Origin: an uncultured Pelagibacteraceae bacterium
GTDB taxonomy: Bacteria > Pseudomonadota > Alphaproteobacteria > Pelagibacterales > Pelagibacteraceae
Assembly: GCA_902523895.1 (NCBI GenBank)
Contig: CABZAZ010000001.1
Coordinates: 179,211 to 243,210, forward strand
Direction of reading: 5' to 3'
DNA: 64,000 bases
Each line of letters opens with the position of its first letter. Position 1 is the first letter of the stretch. The position numbers and the translations under genes were made by a program. The notes below the pieces were generated by a model. The model was not told the origin of the DNA. It saw nothing but the letters and a program-made list of their open reading frames with translations, and did not search any database. Positions 27,864-37,015 of this stretch are shown in pieces.

Positions 27864-29730
27864 ATTTTTTCTTAAAGAAACTTAGAAAACCACCTAAACT
27901 TATTAATATTACTGAAATCCATATCCAAATCATAAAAGGTTTAACTTGATATCTAACATTAAAATATTCCTGGTTCTGAACATAATTCATCGTCATAAAT
28001 TTATCTGTTAGTAAGTTAGTTTTAATGTCAGCCTCACTCGTAATTATATTTGGTTGATTATATATTCTTAATTCAGGATTGAGGATATCTGACGACCCAT
28101 CCAAATTTTGCACATTAAATTTTCCTATAATTGCTTTGAAGTTTTTTTCATCCTCTTGCTCAATGTTTTCAAAATTTATTGTAAATTTTTCAGCCTTGAA
28201 TGTTTCACCAATTTTTAGATTAGTAATTATTTCATTAGAAAAAATATTATTAAATAAAATACTCAGAATTAATAAACTAAAACCAAAATGAGCAATGTTC
28301 TGGGATAAATTTCTAAATCTTTTAACAAAAAATTCTCTAGAAGTGGAAAAAAATAAAAAGAAAGCAGAAGTGACCAAAATTGTATTAATCAGAAAATTTA
28401 TATCAAATTGTTTAATTATTAATGCTGATAACAAAAAGGATATCACTAAAAATATGGTCATATAAAATTTGTCTTTGAAATCTGATTTAACCCAATTAAG
28501 ATTTGGTCCAATTGCCATAGCTATTAAAAATGGAATTAAGAAAGGCAATATGAGTTTGTTATAAAAAGGTGGTCCGACAGATATTTTATTTGCTGTTATA
28601 ACTTCTAAAAATATTGGATAAATTGTTCCTATTAAAACTACTGACAAAAAATACATCATAAACCAATTATTGACTAAAATAGATGTCTCCTTGCTTAGCC
28701 AAAAAAAATTATTTTCTAATTTTTCTTTCTCTGAATGAAAAAAAATGAAAATAAAAATAGACAAAAAAATAAGTGTAAAAAGAAAAATTAATATAAATAA
28801 GCCTCTCTCTGGATCATTAGCAAATGTATGAACTGAATTTAAAATTCCAGATCTTACTAAAAAAGTACCACTCATACTCAAAGCAAAAGTCGCGATTGAT
28901 AATATCATGGCCCATGAGGTTAATATTTTCTTCCTCTCCAAGACTAGTATACAATGAAGTAAAGTTGTTAATGCAAACCATGGCATTAAAGATACATTTT
29001 CGACTGGATCCCAAAACCAAAAACCTCCCCAACCTAATTCGTAATATGCCCAAATAGATCCAAGCAAAATTCCCAGTGTAAGAAAAACCCAAGATGCTAA
29101 AACCCATTGTTTAATATGCTTTGCCCATTCTTTTGATACATATGACGTAACCATAGCAGCTAGAGCTGATGAGAAAATTATCGAAGAACCTACATAACCT
29201 AAATATAAAATTGGTGGATGTATCGCTAAGGCAGGATCTTGTAAAATTGGGTTCAGGCCTAAACCCTCATTTGGTTTTGGAAAAATATAATTAAATGGAC
29301 TTGAAGTTTTAATCAAAAAAATAAAAAAACCTACAATTATTATTTGTTGAAACAATAAAGTAAAAATTCTGTACTTTTTTGGCTGTTGATTAGATTTAAG
29401 TAAGAAAATTACAATAAATAAAGTTAATACTAACAACCATAACAATAAACTACCTTCATGGTTACCCCACGTTCCTGAAATTTTATAAAATAATGGTTTA
29501 GTCGTATGAGAATGATTAAAAACAGTTTCATTGGTAAAATCTGATTTAATAAAAGAGATTATTAATCCAAAAAAACTTATGACTACAAATAAAAATTGAA
29601 TAATTGTAAAAGATATTATTTTTTTGTCTAAAATTTCAGCACCTCTTAAATTTCTAACTGAAAAAAAAATAATGAAAACTGAAAAAAGAAGTCCAAAACT
29701 TAATGAATAAGAACCTATTAAACTTGCCAA
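27853..29730 (-). CDS. ccmF: cytochrome c heme lyase subunit CcmF
   Basis: A 625-residue protein with about 14-15 membrane segments. The heme-handling tryptophan motif GWGGFWFWDPVEN is followed by SLMPWFALTTLLH, and conserved periplasmic histidines are present. It takes heme from CcmE and, with CcmH, ligates it to apocytochrome c. It starts 2 bp after ccmE and overlaps ccmG by 11 bp in the standard ccm order. Confidence 0.97.
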   Translation of the reverse strand: MASLIGSYSLSFGLLFSVFIIFFSVRNLRGAEILDKKIISFTIIQFLFVVISFFGLIISFIKSDFTNETVFNHSHTTKPLFYKISGTWGNHEGSLLLWLLVLTLFIVIFLLKSNQQPKKYRIFTLLFQQIIIVGFFIFLIKTSSPFNYIFPKPNEGLGLNPILQDPALAIHPPILYLGYVGSSIIFSSALAAMVTSYVSKEWAKHIKQWVLASWVFLTLGILLGSIWAYYELGWGGFWFWDPVENVSLMPWFALTTLLHCILVLERKKILTSWAMILSIATFALSMSGTFLVRSGILNSVHTFANDPERGLFILIFLFTLIFLSIFIFIFFHSEKEKLENNFFWLSKETSILVNNWFMMYFLSVVLIGTIYPIFLEVITANKISVGPPFYNKLILPFLIPFLIAMAIGPNLNWVKSDFKDKFYMTIFLVISFLLSALIIKQFDINFLINTILVTSAFFLFFSTSREFFVKRFRNLSQNIAHFGFSLLILSILFNNIFSNEIITNLKIGETFKAEKFTINFENIEQEDEKNFKAIIGKFNVQNLDGSSDILNPELRIYNQPNIITSEADIKTNLLTDKFMTMNYVQNQEYFNVRYQVKPFMIWIWISVILISLGGFLSFFKKKYEI

Positions 29731-29732
29731 AT

Positions 29733-30152
29733 TTATTTCTCCTCTAATGCAGCCTTAACTTCTGGCGGCATATAATTTTCATCATGTTTAGCCAAAATTT
29801 TTGTAGCTAAAAAAAAATTTTTATCCTTTAAATATCCTTCAGCAACGACGCCCTTCTCCTCAGCGAAGAGATTCGGCACAACCCCAGAATAAACAACATT
29901 AATCTCATTTTTAAAATCTGTAACAATAAATTTTATTTCTTTTGAAATAATAGTTATAGAGTCTTTTTTAACCATTCCACCTATTCTAATTTTCTTTTCA
30001 CCAATTTCACTTAAAGTTTTAATCTCTGTTGGAGATTTAAAAAAAATAACGTTTTCCTCTAAAGACTTGACTAATAAAAAGACTGATAATGCTAAGGTTG
30101 TTAATATTAATAATACAAAAAAAAATCTTAATTTAACTTTTCGCCCATACAT
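29733..30152 (-). CDS. ccmE: heme chaperone CcmE
   Basis: A 139-residue protein with one N-terminal membrane segment (about 8-28) and a periplasmic OB-fold. The covalent heme-binding His123 and Tyr127 are in [12 protein letters not shown] near the C-terminus. It carries heme from CcmC to CcmF. The start [10 protein letters not shown] is 10 bp after the ccmD stop. Confidence 0.95.
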   Translation of the reverse strand: MYGRKVKLRFFFVLLILTTLALSVFLLVKSLEENVIFFKSPTEIKTLSEIGEKKIRIGGMVKKDSITIISKEIKFIVTDFKNEINVVYSGVVPNLFAEEKGVVAEGYLKDKNFFLATKILAKHDENYMPPEVKAALEEK

Positions 30153-30162
30153 GTTTCAAAAG

Positions 30163-30390
30163 TTAAATATTTGAAGTATTTGACAAAATTTCTTTATTTA
30201 TACTTTGAGATTTTGCAAAAGCTGCTCTCTCAGAATTTAAAGATCCAAATTTTGCTATAAATTTATTTTTTTCTTTGTTGTATTGAATTTTGATCACTAA
30301 AAAAAGTGTCAAAAAACTAATTAAAGTAAACGAAAACGCTGACCAAACATACAGTCCATATCCATTCATAAAAAATAAATTTTCAATCAT
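30163..30390 (-). CDS. ccmD: heme exporter protein CcmD
   Basis: A 75-residue small membrane protein. FFMNGYGLYVWSAFSFTLISF matches the CcmD pattern of a short periplasmic segment followed by one transmembrane helix. CcmD releases holo-CcmE from the CcmABC complex. It overlaps the end of ccmC by 4 bp. It is somewhat longer than usual (about 45-65) owing to a charged tail. Confidence 0.85.
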   Translation of the reverse strand: MIENLFFMNGYGLYVWSAFSFTLISFLTLFLVIKIQYNKEKNKFIAKFGSLNSERAAFAKSQSINKEILSNTSNI

Positions 30391-31094
30391 AATCTATCTA
30401 ACCCTTTATTTTTAATTTTTATCAGTTCTGTATTATATTTCATTAAAAAAATCAGTAGAGAAAATAGGGCAAATGCCGCAGTCATTGTAATTAAAGGAAA
30501 GAGCATTGATATATGAATTGAAGACTTCGAGAGTATGTTAATTGAAGCTGGTTGATGCAATGTATTCCACCAATCTACAGAATACTTAATTATCGGAACA
30601 TTAATTATTCCCAAAATTGTAATAATTGATGTAACTTTAAATGCTTTATCGTTGTCTTCAAAGATTCTCCATGCAACAAGATACATAATATAAAACATTG
30701 CTAATATTAACATTGAAGTTATTCTTGCATCCCAAGCCCACCATGTTCCCCAGGTAGGTTTGCCCCAAATTGAGCCAGTCACAAGAGCTATTATATTAAA
30801 TACCAACCCAGAGGGTGCCAAACTTTTTGCGATTAAAAAAAAATTTCTTATTTTAAAAATGTATCCAACTATAGATAAAAAAGTAATGGCTGAAAAAATT
30901 CCAAGCGAAATCCAAGCTGCTGGAACATGAACATACATTATTCTGACAGAGTGACTTTGTTTATAATCCTCAGGAGATAATATTAACGCCTCTGTTAATC
31001 CTATTGAAAGAATGACAATAAATAAGAATAATACATACTTAGGAGCTTTTGATGTTATTGAAAAAATTTTACTCGGTTCAAAATATTTAAACAT
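30387..31094 (-). CDS. ccmC: heme exporter/loader protein CcmC
   Basis: A 235-residue protein with six membrane segments. The tryptophan-rich heme motif WGTWWAWDARITSML and the periplasmic His residues (YVHVPAAW; WWNTLHQPASI) are present. CcmC loads heme onto CcmE. It is the first gene of the visible ccm run; ccmA and ccmB are not in this window. A structured intergenic element precedes it. Confidence 0.95.
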   Translation of the reverse strand: MFKYFEPSKIFSITSKAPKYVLFLFIVILSIGLTEALILSPEDYKQSHSVRIMYVHVPAAWISLGIFSAITFLSIVGYIFKIRNFFLIAKSLAPSGLVFNIIALVTGSIWGKPTWGTWWAWDARITSMLILAMFYIMYLVAWRIFEDNDKAFKVTSIITILGIINVPIIKYSVDWWNTLHQPASINILSKSSIHISMLFPLITMTAAFALFSLLIFLMKYNTELIKIKNKGLDRL

Positions 31095-31117
31095 ATATGA
31101 GATTATATTTATTATGA

Positions 31118-31205
31118 AAAAACTGCCTGATCAAGAATGCCAGAGGGAGATAATAACGAAGGGTAAATAAGTAGCACCCTTGATCAGAATTAACCTCATA
31201 AAAGC
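31118..31205 (-). ncRNA. unassigned structured intergenic element (candidate sRNA or terminator)
   Basis: Between hspQ and ccmC (161-bp gap) lies a stretch clearly richer in G+C than its surroundings. On the minus strand a perfect 9-bp helix CTGATCAAG/CTTGATCAG (31186-31178 with 31134-31126) encloses about 43 nt that include a GGGT/ACCC inner hairpin. The helix is followed by GCAGTTTTTTC, a terminator-like tract. Upstream, TTGACA at about 31221-31216 matches a consensus -35, but the -10 is poor. It may be a small RNA, a riboswitch-like leader of ccmC or an elaborate hspQ terminator. I could not match it to a known class. Confidence 0.45.
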
Positions 31206-31255
31206 AAATTGCTGTGTCAAAGGTTTGAGCTAAATGTGTTAAAAAAGTGATTTAT

Positions 31256-31576
31256 TTAATTAGATAGCTTGAAATAACTAGATCCCTTTTTTCCAGAGAA
31301 AATTTCTTCAATTAAAGGATGTTTAATTGGTTCATCTGAGTCATCTACAAGAAGATTTTGCTCGGAAACGTATGCTTCGTATGTGATTTCATCATTTTCA
31401 GCCAACAGATGATAAAAAGGCTGATCTTTTCTTGGTCTTACATTTTTTGGTATCGATTGATACCATTCTTCTGAATTATTAAATTCAAAATCAACATCAT
31501 AAATTACACCTCTAAAGTCGAAGTGTTTATGTTTCACTATATCTCCAATTGAAAATTTAGCTTTTTGAATTGCCAT
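31256..31576 (-). CDS. hspQ: heat shock protein HspQ (hemimethylated-DNA-binding YccV-like)
   Basis: A 106-residue protein beginning MAIQKAKFSIGDIVKHKHFDFRGVIYDVD. There are two adjacent ATG codons, and either could be used. KHKHFDFRGVIYDVDFEF, PFYHLLAE and YVSEQNLLVD match the YccV/HspQ family, which in enterobacteria modulates Lon and binds hemimethylated DNA. It is divergent from yciB and followed by the structured element upstream of ccmC. Confidence 0.9.
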   Translation of the reverse strand: MAIQKAKFSIGDIVKHKHFDFRGVIYDVDFEFNNSEEWYQSIPKNVRPRKDQPFYHLLAENDEITYEAYVSEQNLLVDDSDEPIKHPLIEEIFSGKKGSSYFKLSN

Positions 31577-31664
31577 CATATTTAGTATGGGTATTTAAAA
31601 ACAAAAATCAATAAGAAAAATTAAAAGTTTCTATGAAAATATTATTTATGTTAATATCTTGCCT

Positions 31665-32216
31665 GTGAACAAATCTTTTTTAAAGTTTTTAACAGATTTT
31701 GGACCTCTAATAATTTTTTTTTACTACTACTACGATAGTGGAAAAGACTTAAAAATTGCAATTCCCCCATTTATTATTGCGACAATAATTGCATTAGCTA
31801 TTGTTTGGTTTTTAGAAAAAAAAATACCAAAGATTCCTTTGTTAAGTGGAGTTTTAATTACTTTATTTGGGGGCTTAACAATTTACTTTGATAATCCAGT
31901 TTTTATCTATGTCAAACCAACAATTATAAATATTCTCTTTGCATTCGCTCTGATATTTGGAAGGTACTTCACAAATGAACCTGTTTTAAAAAAATTAATG
32001 GGTAACTCTGTCTCTCTAACTGATGAAGGATGGGAGATATTAAATAAAAGATGGATATATTTCTTCTTTGGTCTAGCAATTCTAAACGAAATAGTTTGGC
32101 GAACTCAATCTGAGGAATTTTGGGTAAATTTTAAAGTATGGGGACTATTACCAATTACATTTATATTCACTGCTTTTCAAATAGGTTTAATAAATAAGTA
32201 TAAAACAAATGAATAA
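31665..32216 (+). CDS. yciB: inner membrane septation protein YciB (IspZ)
   Basis: A 183-residue protein with five or six membrane segments. The N-terminal FLKFLTDFGPLIIFFYYYY is typical, as are EKKIPKIPLLSGVLITLFGGLTIYF (in part) and FGRYFTNEPVLKKLMG plus SLTDEGWEILNKRW. I use GTG at 31665 (MNKSFLKFL); a TTG six bases upstream is also possible, and neither has a clear Shine-Dalgarno. YciB is linked to cell envelope synthesis and division. It overlaps the next gene by 8 bp. Confidence 0.93.
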   Translation: MNKSFLKFLTDFGPLIIFFYYYYDSGKDLKIAIPPFIIATIIALAIVWFLEKKIPKIPLLSGVLITLFGGLTIYFDNPVFIYVKPTIINILFAFALIFGRYFTNEPVLKKLMGNSVSLTDEGWEILNKRWIYFFFGLAILNEIVWRTQSEEFWVNFKVWGLLPITFIFTAFQIGLINKYKTNE

Positions 32217-32550
32217 TAATCTACGTCTAATAATCAATAATGTTAATAAAAAGAATATTGAAGAAAGACATTTTTTTGAAAAAAATGAATTAAAGATTAT
32301 TTTAGACTTATACGCTAAAATGGTTTCTGAAGGATCATGGAAAGACTATGGACTTAACATTTCAAGCAAACAAGTTGGTTTTAGTGTTTTTAAAAACACT
32401 ACGGAAAATGCTCTGTATAAAATTTGCAAAAATTTTAAGCCAAAAAATAAAAATCTTAAATACTTAATTACCGATGCTAACGGAAAAATATTTAGAAATT
32501 CGTCTGATTTAAATAATTTGTTGAAAAATATTAATTGGAAAAAACTTTAA
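32209..32550 (+). CDS. DUF2794 family protein
   Basis: A 113-residue soluble protein. The pattern FFEKNELKIILDLYAKMVSEG, WKDYGLNI, VGFSVFKNT and ALYKICK matches the alphaproteobacterial DUF2794 family, found widely but without assigned function. It is coupled to yciB by an 8-bp overlap, and its stop faces the convergent Bax-inhibitor-like gene with a 1-bp gap. Confidence 0.8.
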   Translation: MNNNLRLIINNVNKKNIEERHFFEKNELKIILDLYAKMVSEGSWKDYGLNISSKQVGFSVFKNTTENALYKICKNFKPKNKNLKYLITDANGKIFRNSSDLNNLLKNINWKKL

Positions 32551-32551
32551 A

Positions 32552-33307
32552 TTATCTTCTTTGGCCAAAAAGTCTAAGCAACATAATAAACAAATTAATA
32601 AAGTCTAAATAAAGCGTTAATGCACCCATTACAGCTTTTTTGCCCATTAATTCACCCGTGTCACTAGCTGCATACATGTTTTTAATTTTTTGTGTGTCGT
32701 AAGCAGTAAGTCCTACAAAAATTAAAACACCTAAAATAGAAATTACGAAATACATCATTGATGATTTCATAAATAAATTTACTATTGATGCGATAATGAT
32801 ACCAATTAAACCCATCATTAAAAAAGATCCTAATTTTGTTAAGTCTCTTTTAGTTGTATAACCATACAAACTCATTGCTCCAAAAGTACCTGCTGTTATA
32901 AAAAAAACTCTTGTGATTGAAGTTTCAGTATAAACAACAAATATTGATGACAAAGATAACCCCATAAGTGCTGCAAATATCCAAAAAACTGTCTGAGCTT
33001 TTGCTGCACTCATTTTATTGATCCCAAAACTCATGTAAAACACAACTCCTAAAGGAGCCAACATTACAACCCAAGCTAAACCAGAAGCATAAATTGAATT
33101 ACCAAAGGGCGTAAAAACTAGAGGAGATAAAGATTGAACAGCTAACTTAAAAGTTATCAATGCAACTATCCCTGTAACTAAAAGGGCTGATCCCATGTAA
33201 TTATAAACTTTAAGCATGTAGGCTCTTAAGCCCTCATCTGTAACTGCTGTTGATTGTTGTGCAGCCTCTTTTGCTCTTCCAAGAATACCTTTTTTATTAA
33301 ATTCCAT
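32552..33307 (-). CDS. Bax inhibitor-1/YccA family membrane protein
   Basis: A 251-residue protein with seven hydrophobic segments. It has the BI-1 features AYMLKVYNYMGSALLVTG near the start and LTAYDTQKIKNMY followed by GALTLYLDFINLFIMLLRLFG at the end. The conserved aspartates are those proposed for a pH-sensitive Ca2+ leak in bacterial relatives. It is divergent from the aldo/keto reductase gene (77-bp gap without an obvious structured element). Confidence 0.93.
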   Translation of the reverse strand: MEFNKKGILGRAKEAAQQSTAVTDEGLRAYMLKVYNYMGSALLVTGIVALITFKLAVQSLSPLVFTPFGNSIYASGLAWVVMLAPLGVVFYMSFGINKMSAAKAQTVFWIFAALMGLSLSSIFVVYTETSITRVFFITAGTFGAMSLYGYTTKRDLTKLGSFLMMGLIGIIIASIVNLFMKSSMMYFVISILGVLIFVGLTAYDTQKIKNMYAASDTGELMGKKAVMGALTLYLDFINLFIMLLRLFGQRR

Positions 33308-33384
33308 GCAGTAACATATATAATCTTTTAATAATTATTCAAGATATCAAAAAAACAACAAATGACTAATATTGTAAAATACTA

Positions 33385-34425
33385 ATGAATTACAAAAAAT
33401 TAGGAAATACTGATCTAGATGTAAGTACAATTTGTCTCGGTACAATGACCTGGGGTGAGCAAAATTCAGAGAAAGAGGGTTTTGAACAAATGGATTTTGC
33501 TTTGAGTCAAGGAGTAAATTTTTGGGATACAGCTGAAATATATTCAATTCCAATGAGAGAAGAAACCTATGGAGAAACTGAAAAAATAATTGGAAATTGG
33601 TTCCAAAAAACAAAAAAAAGGAATGACGTTGTTCTTGCTACTAAAGTTTGTGGAAATACGTCGAACAAATATATTAGAGGTGGTGGAAATAGTTTTGGTA
33701 AAAAAAAAATTAAAGAAGCATTAGATGAAAGTTTAACGAGATTAAAAACAGACTATATTGATTTATATCAACTTCACTGGCCTGAAAGAAGCACAAATTT
33801 TTTTGGTGATTACGGTTATGAGCACAACGAAAATGATAAAGATTGGACACCTTTCGAAGAAATTTTAGAAAGTTTAAAAAAATTTATTGAAGAAGGTAAA
33901 ATTAGATATGTAGGTTTGTCGAATGAAACTGCTTGGGGTTTATCAAAATTTCTTGAACTCTCAAAGATGAAAGGGCTTCCAAAAATGATGTCTGTCCAAA
34001 ATCCTTACAACTTACTAAATCGAACGTATGAGGTTGGTTTAGCCGAAATTTCCATTAGGGAGCAAAGCGGATTATTAGCTTACTCTCCATTGGCATTTGG
34101 ATATTTAACAGGAAAATATAGAAATAATAAATTACCAGCAAAATCAAGAATGCAATTATTTAAAAATTTTAATAGATATAAAAATGAAAATGGTCAAAAA
34201 GCCATTGATGAATACTACAAAATTTCAAAAAAATATAATTTAGATTTTACTCAAATGTCTTTAAAATTCTGTGAAATTCAACATTTCACAACTAGTGTTA
34301 TTATTGGGGCAACGACAATGGAACAGTTGAAAACAAACATAGAAAGTGTAAATGTAAATTTAAACAGCGATATAATAAATGATATTAATAAAATTCAAAA
34401 GAAATACCCTAATCCATGTCCATAA
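33385..34425 (+). CDS. aldo/keto reductase (Tas-like)
   Basis: A 346-residue TIM-barrel NADP(H) oxidoreductase. The catalytic tetrad is readable as Asp48 and Tyr53 (FWDTAEIY), Lys87 (LATKVCG) and His131 (LYQLHWPER). The NADP-binding end SVIIGATTMEQLKTNI is present. Its length and the YGETEKIIGNWF block fit the Tas subgroup. The physiological carbonyl substrate is unknown. It overlaps the IalB-like gene by 10 bp. Confidence 0.92.
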   Translation: MNYKKLGNTDLDVSTICLGTMTWGEQNSEKEGFEQMDFALSQGVNFWDTAEIYSIPMREETYGETEKIIGNWFQKTKKRNDVVLATKVCGNTSNKYIRGGGNSFGKKKIKEALDESLTRLKTDYIDLYQLHWPERSTNFFGDYGYEHNENDKDWTPFEEILESLKKFIEEGKIRYVGLSNETAWGLSKFLELSKMKGLPKMMSVQNPYNLLNRTYEVGLAEISIREQSGLLAYSPLAFGYLTGKYRNNKLPAKSRMQLFKNFNRYKNENGQKAIDEYYKISKKYNLDFTQMSLKFCEIQHFTTSVIIGATTMEQLKTNIESVNVNLNSDIINDINKIQKKYPNPCP

Positions 34426-34922
34426 TTAAAAAATTAATCTTCACATTTTTATTTTTAATCATCCCAATTACATTTAGTTTAGCTGATATAAAAAAAGTTG
34501 GTAAGTTCAAAGATTGGGAGACATTAGTAATACAAGAAAGTTCTGGTAAAGTATGTTTTGCTCAATCTACCCCTGTTTTACAAGCACCAAAAACAAATAA
34601 AAGAGATGCTAGATTATTTGTTACTTTCAGACCGAATGAAAAAATTTCTAACGAGATAAGTGCAACTGCTGGATATGAATTTAACAAAAATAATACTGTT
34701 TTAGCAACTTCAGGAAATAACAAATTTAAATTTGATATTAAACAACAGGGTTTCGCTTGGATGACGAGTAATAAAAAAGAAAACATAATGGTTAAAGTTA
34801 TGAAAAAAGGATCAAGAATTATGGTTACTGGTTACAATGAAAAAGGTTCACAGACCATAGATCATTATTCATTATTAGGATTCACAAAGGCCTACAATTC
34901 TGCAAAAAAAGCTTGCAGTTAA
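34416..34922 (+). CDS. IalB-like periplasmic protein
   Basis: A 168-residue secreted protein with signal peptide 1-23. VGKFKDWETLVIQESSGKVC and the following charged beta-rich segments match the invasion-associated locus B family, common in alphaproteobacteria including non-pathogens. Two cysteines (in GKVCFAQ and at the C-terminal KKACS) may form a disulfide. The role in free-living species is unknown. It lies between the aldo/keto reductase gene (10-bp overlap) and argG (3-bp gap). Confidence 0.82.
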   Translation: MSIIKKLIFTFLFLIIPITFSLADIKKVGKFKDWETLVIQESSGKVCFAQSTPVLQAPKTNKRDARLFVTFRPNEKISNEISATAGYEFNKNNTVLATSGNNKFKFDIKQQGFAWMTSNKKENIMVKVMKKGSRIMVTGYNEKGSQTIDHYSLLGFTKAYNSAKKACS

Positions 34923-34925
34923 TTA

Positions 34926-36113
34926 ATGAAATCAAAAAAAAGAATTGTCTTAGCTTATTCTGGTGGCTTAGATACATCTATAATTTTAAAATGGCTTCAA
35001 GAAAATTATAATGCAGAAGTCATTTGTTACACTGCTGATATAGGGCAAGAGATTGATCGAAAAAAAATAATTAATAATGCTAAAAAATTTGGTGTTAAAA
35101 AGATCATAATTAAAGATTTAAAAAATCTTTTCGTAAAAGATTACGTTTTTCCAATGATACGAGGTAATGCGATTTATGAGGGAGTTTATTTATTAGGAAC
35201 TTCTATAGCAAGACCATTGATCGCAAAAGACCAGATAAGAGTAGCAAAAAAATTTAAAGCATATGCAGTATCTCATGGAGCAACTGGAAAAGGTAATGAT
35301 CAGGTCAGATTTGAGTTAGGTTATCATTATTTTGGCCCAAAGATAAAAGTTGTTGCACCCTGGAGAATTTGGAAATTAAAATCTAGAAGCGATTTAATTA
35401 ATTATGCAAAAAAACATAAGATACCTATCCCCAAAGATAAAAAAGGTGCACCCCCTTTTTCTGTTGACGATAATTTATTTCATACCTCAACTGAGGGTAA
35501 AATTTTAGAAAACCCAAAAAATTCAGCTCCAGAATTTATTTTCCAAAGAACAACCTCTCCTGAAAAAGCACCCAATAAACCAACTTTTATTTCAATTAAT
35601 TTTATAAATGGTGACCCTGTTGGAATAAATGGAAAAAAATTAAATCCTGAAAACATTCTTACCAAATTAAATTTTATTGCTGGAAAAAATGGCATAGGAA
35701 GAGTTGACCTCGTTGAAAATAGATTTCTTGGAATTAAATCAAGAGGAGTTTATGAAACACCGGGCGGAACACTTTTGATTCATGCCCATAGAGCTATTGA
35801 GTCAGTTACATTGGATAAAGAAACAATGCACAAAAAAGATTTGATTATGCCAAGATATGCCGAACTGATTTATAATGGTTATTGGTATTCAAAAGAGAGA
35901 TTTAAATTGCAAAAAATTATTGATCAAAAAAGAAATAAGGTGAATGGATCAGTAAAACTTAAACTATACAAAGGGAATATTACTATTCAATCTAGAATTA
36001 CAAAAAGTAATGCATACTCAATGAAAAAAGTTTCTTTTGAAGAAAATAAAACATTTAATAAATCTAATGTTGAAAGATTTATTAATTATCACAAGAAAAA
36101 ACTGAGATATTAA
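34926..36113 (+). CDS. argG: argininosuccinate synthase
   Basis: A 395-residue ATP-dependent ligase joining citrulline and aspartate in arginine synthesis. The N-type ATP pyrophosphatase loop LAYSGGLDTSIILKWL is near the start. SHGATGKGNDQVRFELGYH, PWRIWKLKSRSDLINYA and SVDDNLFHTSTEGKILE are diagnostic. It is complete and of normal length. It follows the IalB-like gene by 3 bp. Confidence 0.97.
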   Translation: MKSKKRIVLAYSGGLDTSIILKWLQENYNAEVICYTADIGQEIDRKKIINNAKKFGVKKIIIKDLKNLFVKDYVFPMIRGNAIYEGVYLLGTSIARPLIAKDQIRVAKKFKAYAVSHGATGKGNDQVRFELGYHYFGPKIKVVAPWRIWKLKSRSDLINYAKKHKIPIPKDKKGAPPFSVDDNLFHTSTEGKILENPKNSAPEFIFQRTTSPEKAPNKPTFISINFINGDPVGINGKKLNPENILTKLNFIAGKNGIGRVDLVENRFLGIKSRGVYETPGGTLLIHAHRAIESVTLDKETMHKKDLIMPRYAELIYNGYWYSKERFKLQKIIDQKRNKVNGSVKLKLYKGNITIQSRITKSNAYSMKKVSFEENKTFNKSNVERFINYHKKKLRY

Positions 36114-36170
36114 TAAGTTTTAGGACAATTTATAGTTTGTTAAATTTATTTTTAGCTATATCTTAGAATT

Positions 36171-36629
36171 ATGGAATCACTTAAAAATTGGATGAGAGAT
36201 ACTGCAAACATTTTGTTTGATGACAGTAAAAATGATCTCCGATCTCTTCCTAAAACTGTTAGGTTGCAAATTTTATTAGTTTTAAGCTTTATATGGACCA
36301 CAGTTTTTAGTTTATATGTTTTTTCATACACAACTTTTGTTTTTGGTTGGACTGGTCTTTTTTTAGCTCACATTGGTTTAATCTTTGCCGTGTATATGAC
36401 CTTTAAACATTTTCATAGAGCAGAAGAAAATTCAGCTAGTGTTTTTAAAACAAAAAATTTTGACCCTTTTAAAATAATGGTTCTTGTTTTTGTGATTGTA
36501 TTTATATTTGTTTTTTCAAAAGGTATTGAAGTATTAACAAGTCCGAATCCATATTCTTATTCAATTCCTTATGAAGGTTCTTCAAAATCGGTGTTTGAAA
36601 AATGGTTGCCTTTTAGTAAAGAAAAATAA
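36171..36629 (+). CDS. membrane protein of unknown function (2TM-like)
   Basis: A 152-residue protein with three hydrophobic segments (about 30-52, 57-77, 100-120), flanked by a charged N-terminus (NWMRDTANILFDD) and an exposed C-terminus. YMTFKHFHRAEEN between helices recalls 2TM-domain proteins, but I cannot assign a family firmly. Its TAA overlaps the ATG of psiE by one base, so the two genes are likely functionally linked. Confidence 0.7.
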   Translation: MESLKNWMRDTANILFDDSKNDLRSLPKTVRLQILLVLSFIWTTVFSLYVFSYTTFVFGWTGLFLAHIGLIFAVYMTFKHFHRAEENSASVFKTKNFDPFKIMVLVFVIVFIFVFSKGIEVLTSPNPYSYSIPYEGSSKSVFEKWLPFSKEK

Positions 36630-37009
36630 TGGAAAAAATAGCAAAAAATTTACAGCTTATTTTAATGGTTATCATTTTAATAAGCACAGTTATTGCAGTC
36701 GGTATAGAGATGTACAAAATGTTTGAGAATAGATCAGTAACTTTAGCTGATTTATTGTTAATGTTTCTTTACCTAGAAGTGCTAGCAATGGTAAGAGTTT
36801 TTTGGAACCAACAATCAATTAGTATTACCCTTCCTTTGTTAATTGCAATTACTGCTTTAGCACGATTTATTATTCTTCAAGGTAAGGAAATGGATCCAAC
36901 AGCATTAGTTTATGAAGCTATTGCAATTGTTCTAATTGCTGGTGCAATTGTTATTTTAAGATTGAGACATAGCGACAAGCTTGGTTTAAAGAAAAAAAAA
37001 TCAAAATAA
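36629..37009 (+). CDS. psiE: PsiE-like membrane protein
   Basis: A 126-residue protein with four hydrophobic segments. LADLLLMFLYLEVLAMVRVFW, ALARFIILQGKEMDP and VILRLRHS are characteristic of the phosphate-starvation-inducible E family. In Escherichia coli psiE responds to phosphate and cAMP; its function is unknown. It begins inside the stop of the preceding gene (TAATG) and is 6 bp ahead of the photolyase-like gene. Confidence 0.82.
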   Translation: MEKIAKNLQLILMVIILISTVIAVGIEMYKMFENRSVTLADLLLMFLYLEVLAMVRVFWNQQSISITLPLLIAITALARFIILQGKEMDPTALVYEAIAIVLIAGAIVILRLRHSDKLGLKKKKSK

Positions 37010-37015
37010 ATCAAA

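Noticed and set aside
31118..31186. TPP riboswitch, suggested on the plus strand by CCTGATC followed by AATGCCAG
   Set aside because: The 5' half of the TPP fold is missing, the flanking helices do not match, and the downstream gene on that strand is not a thiamine gene.
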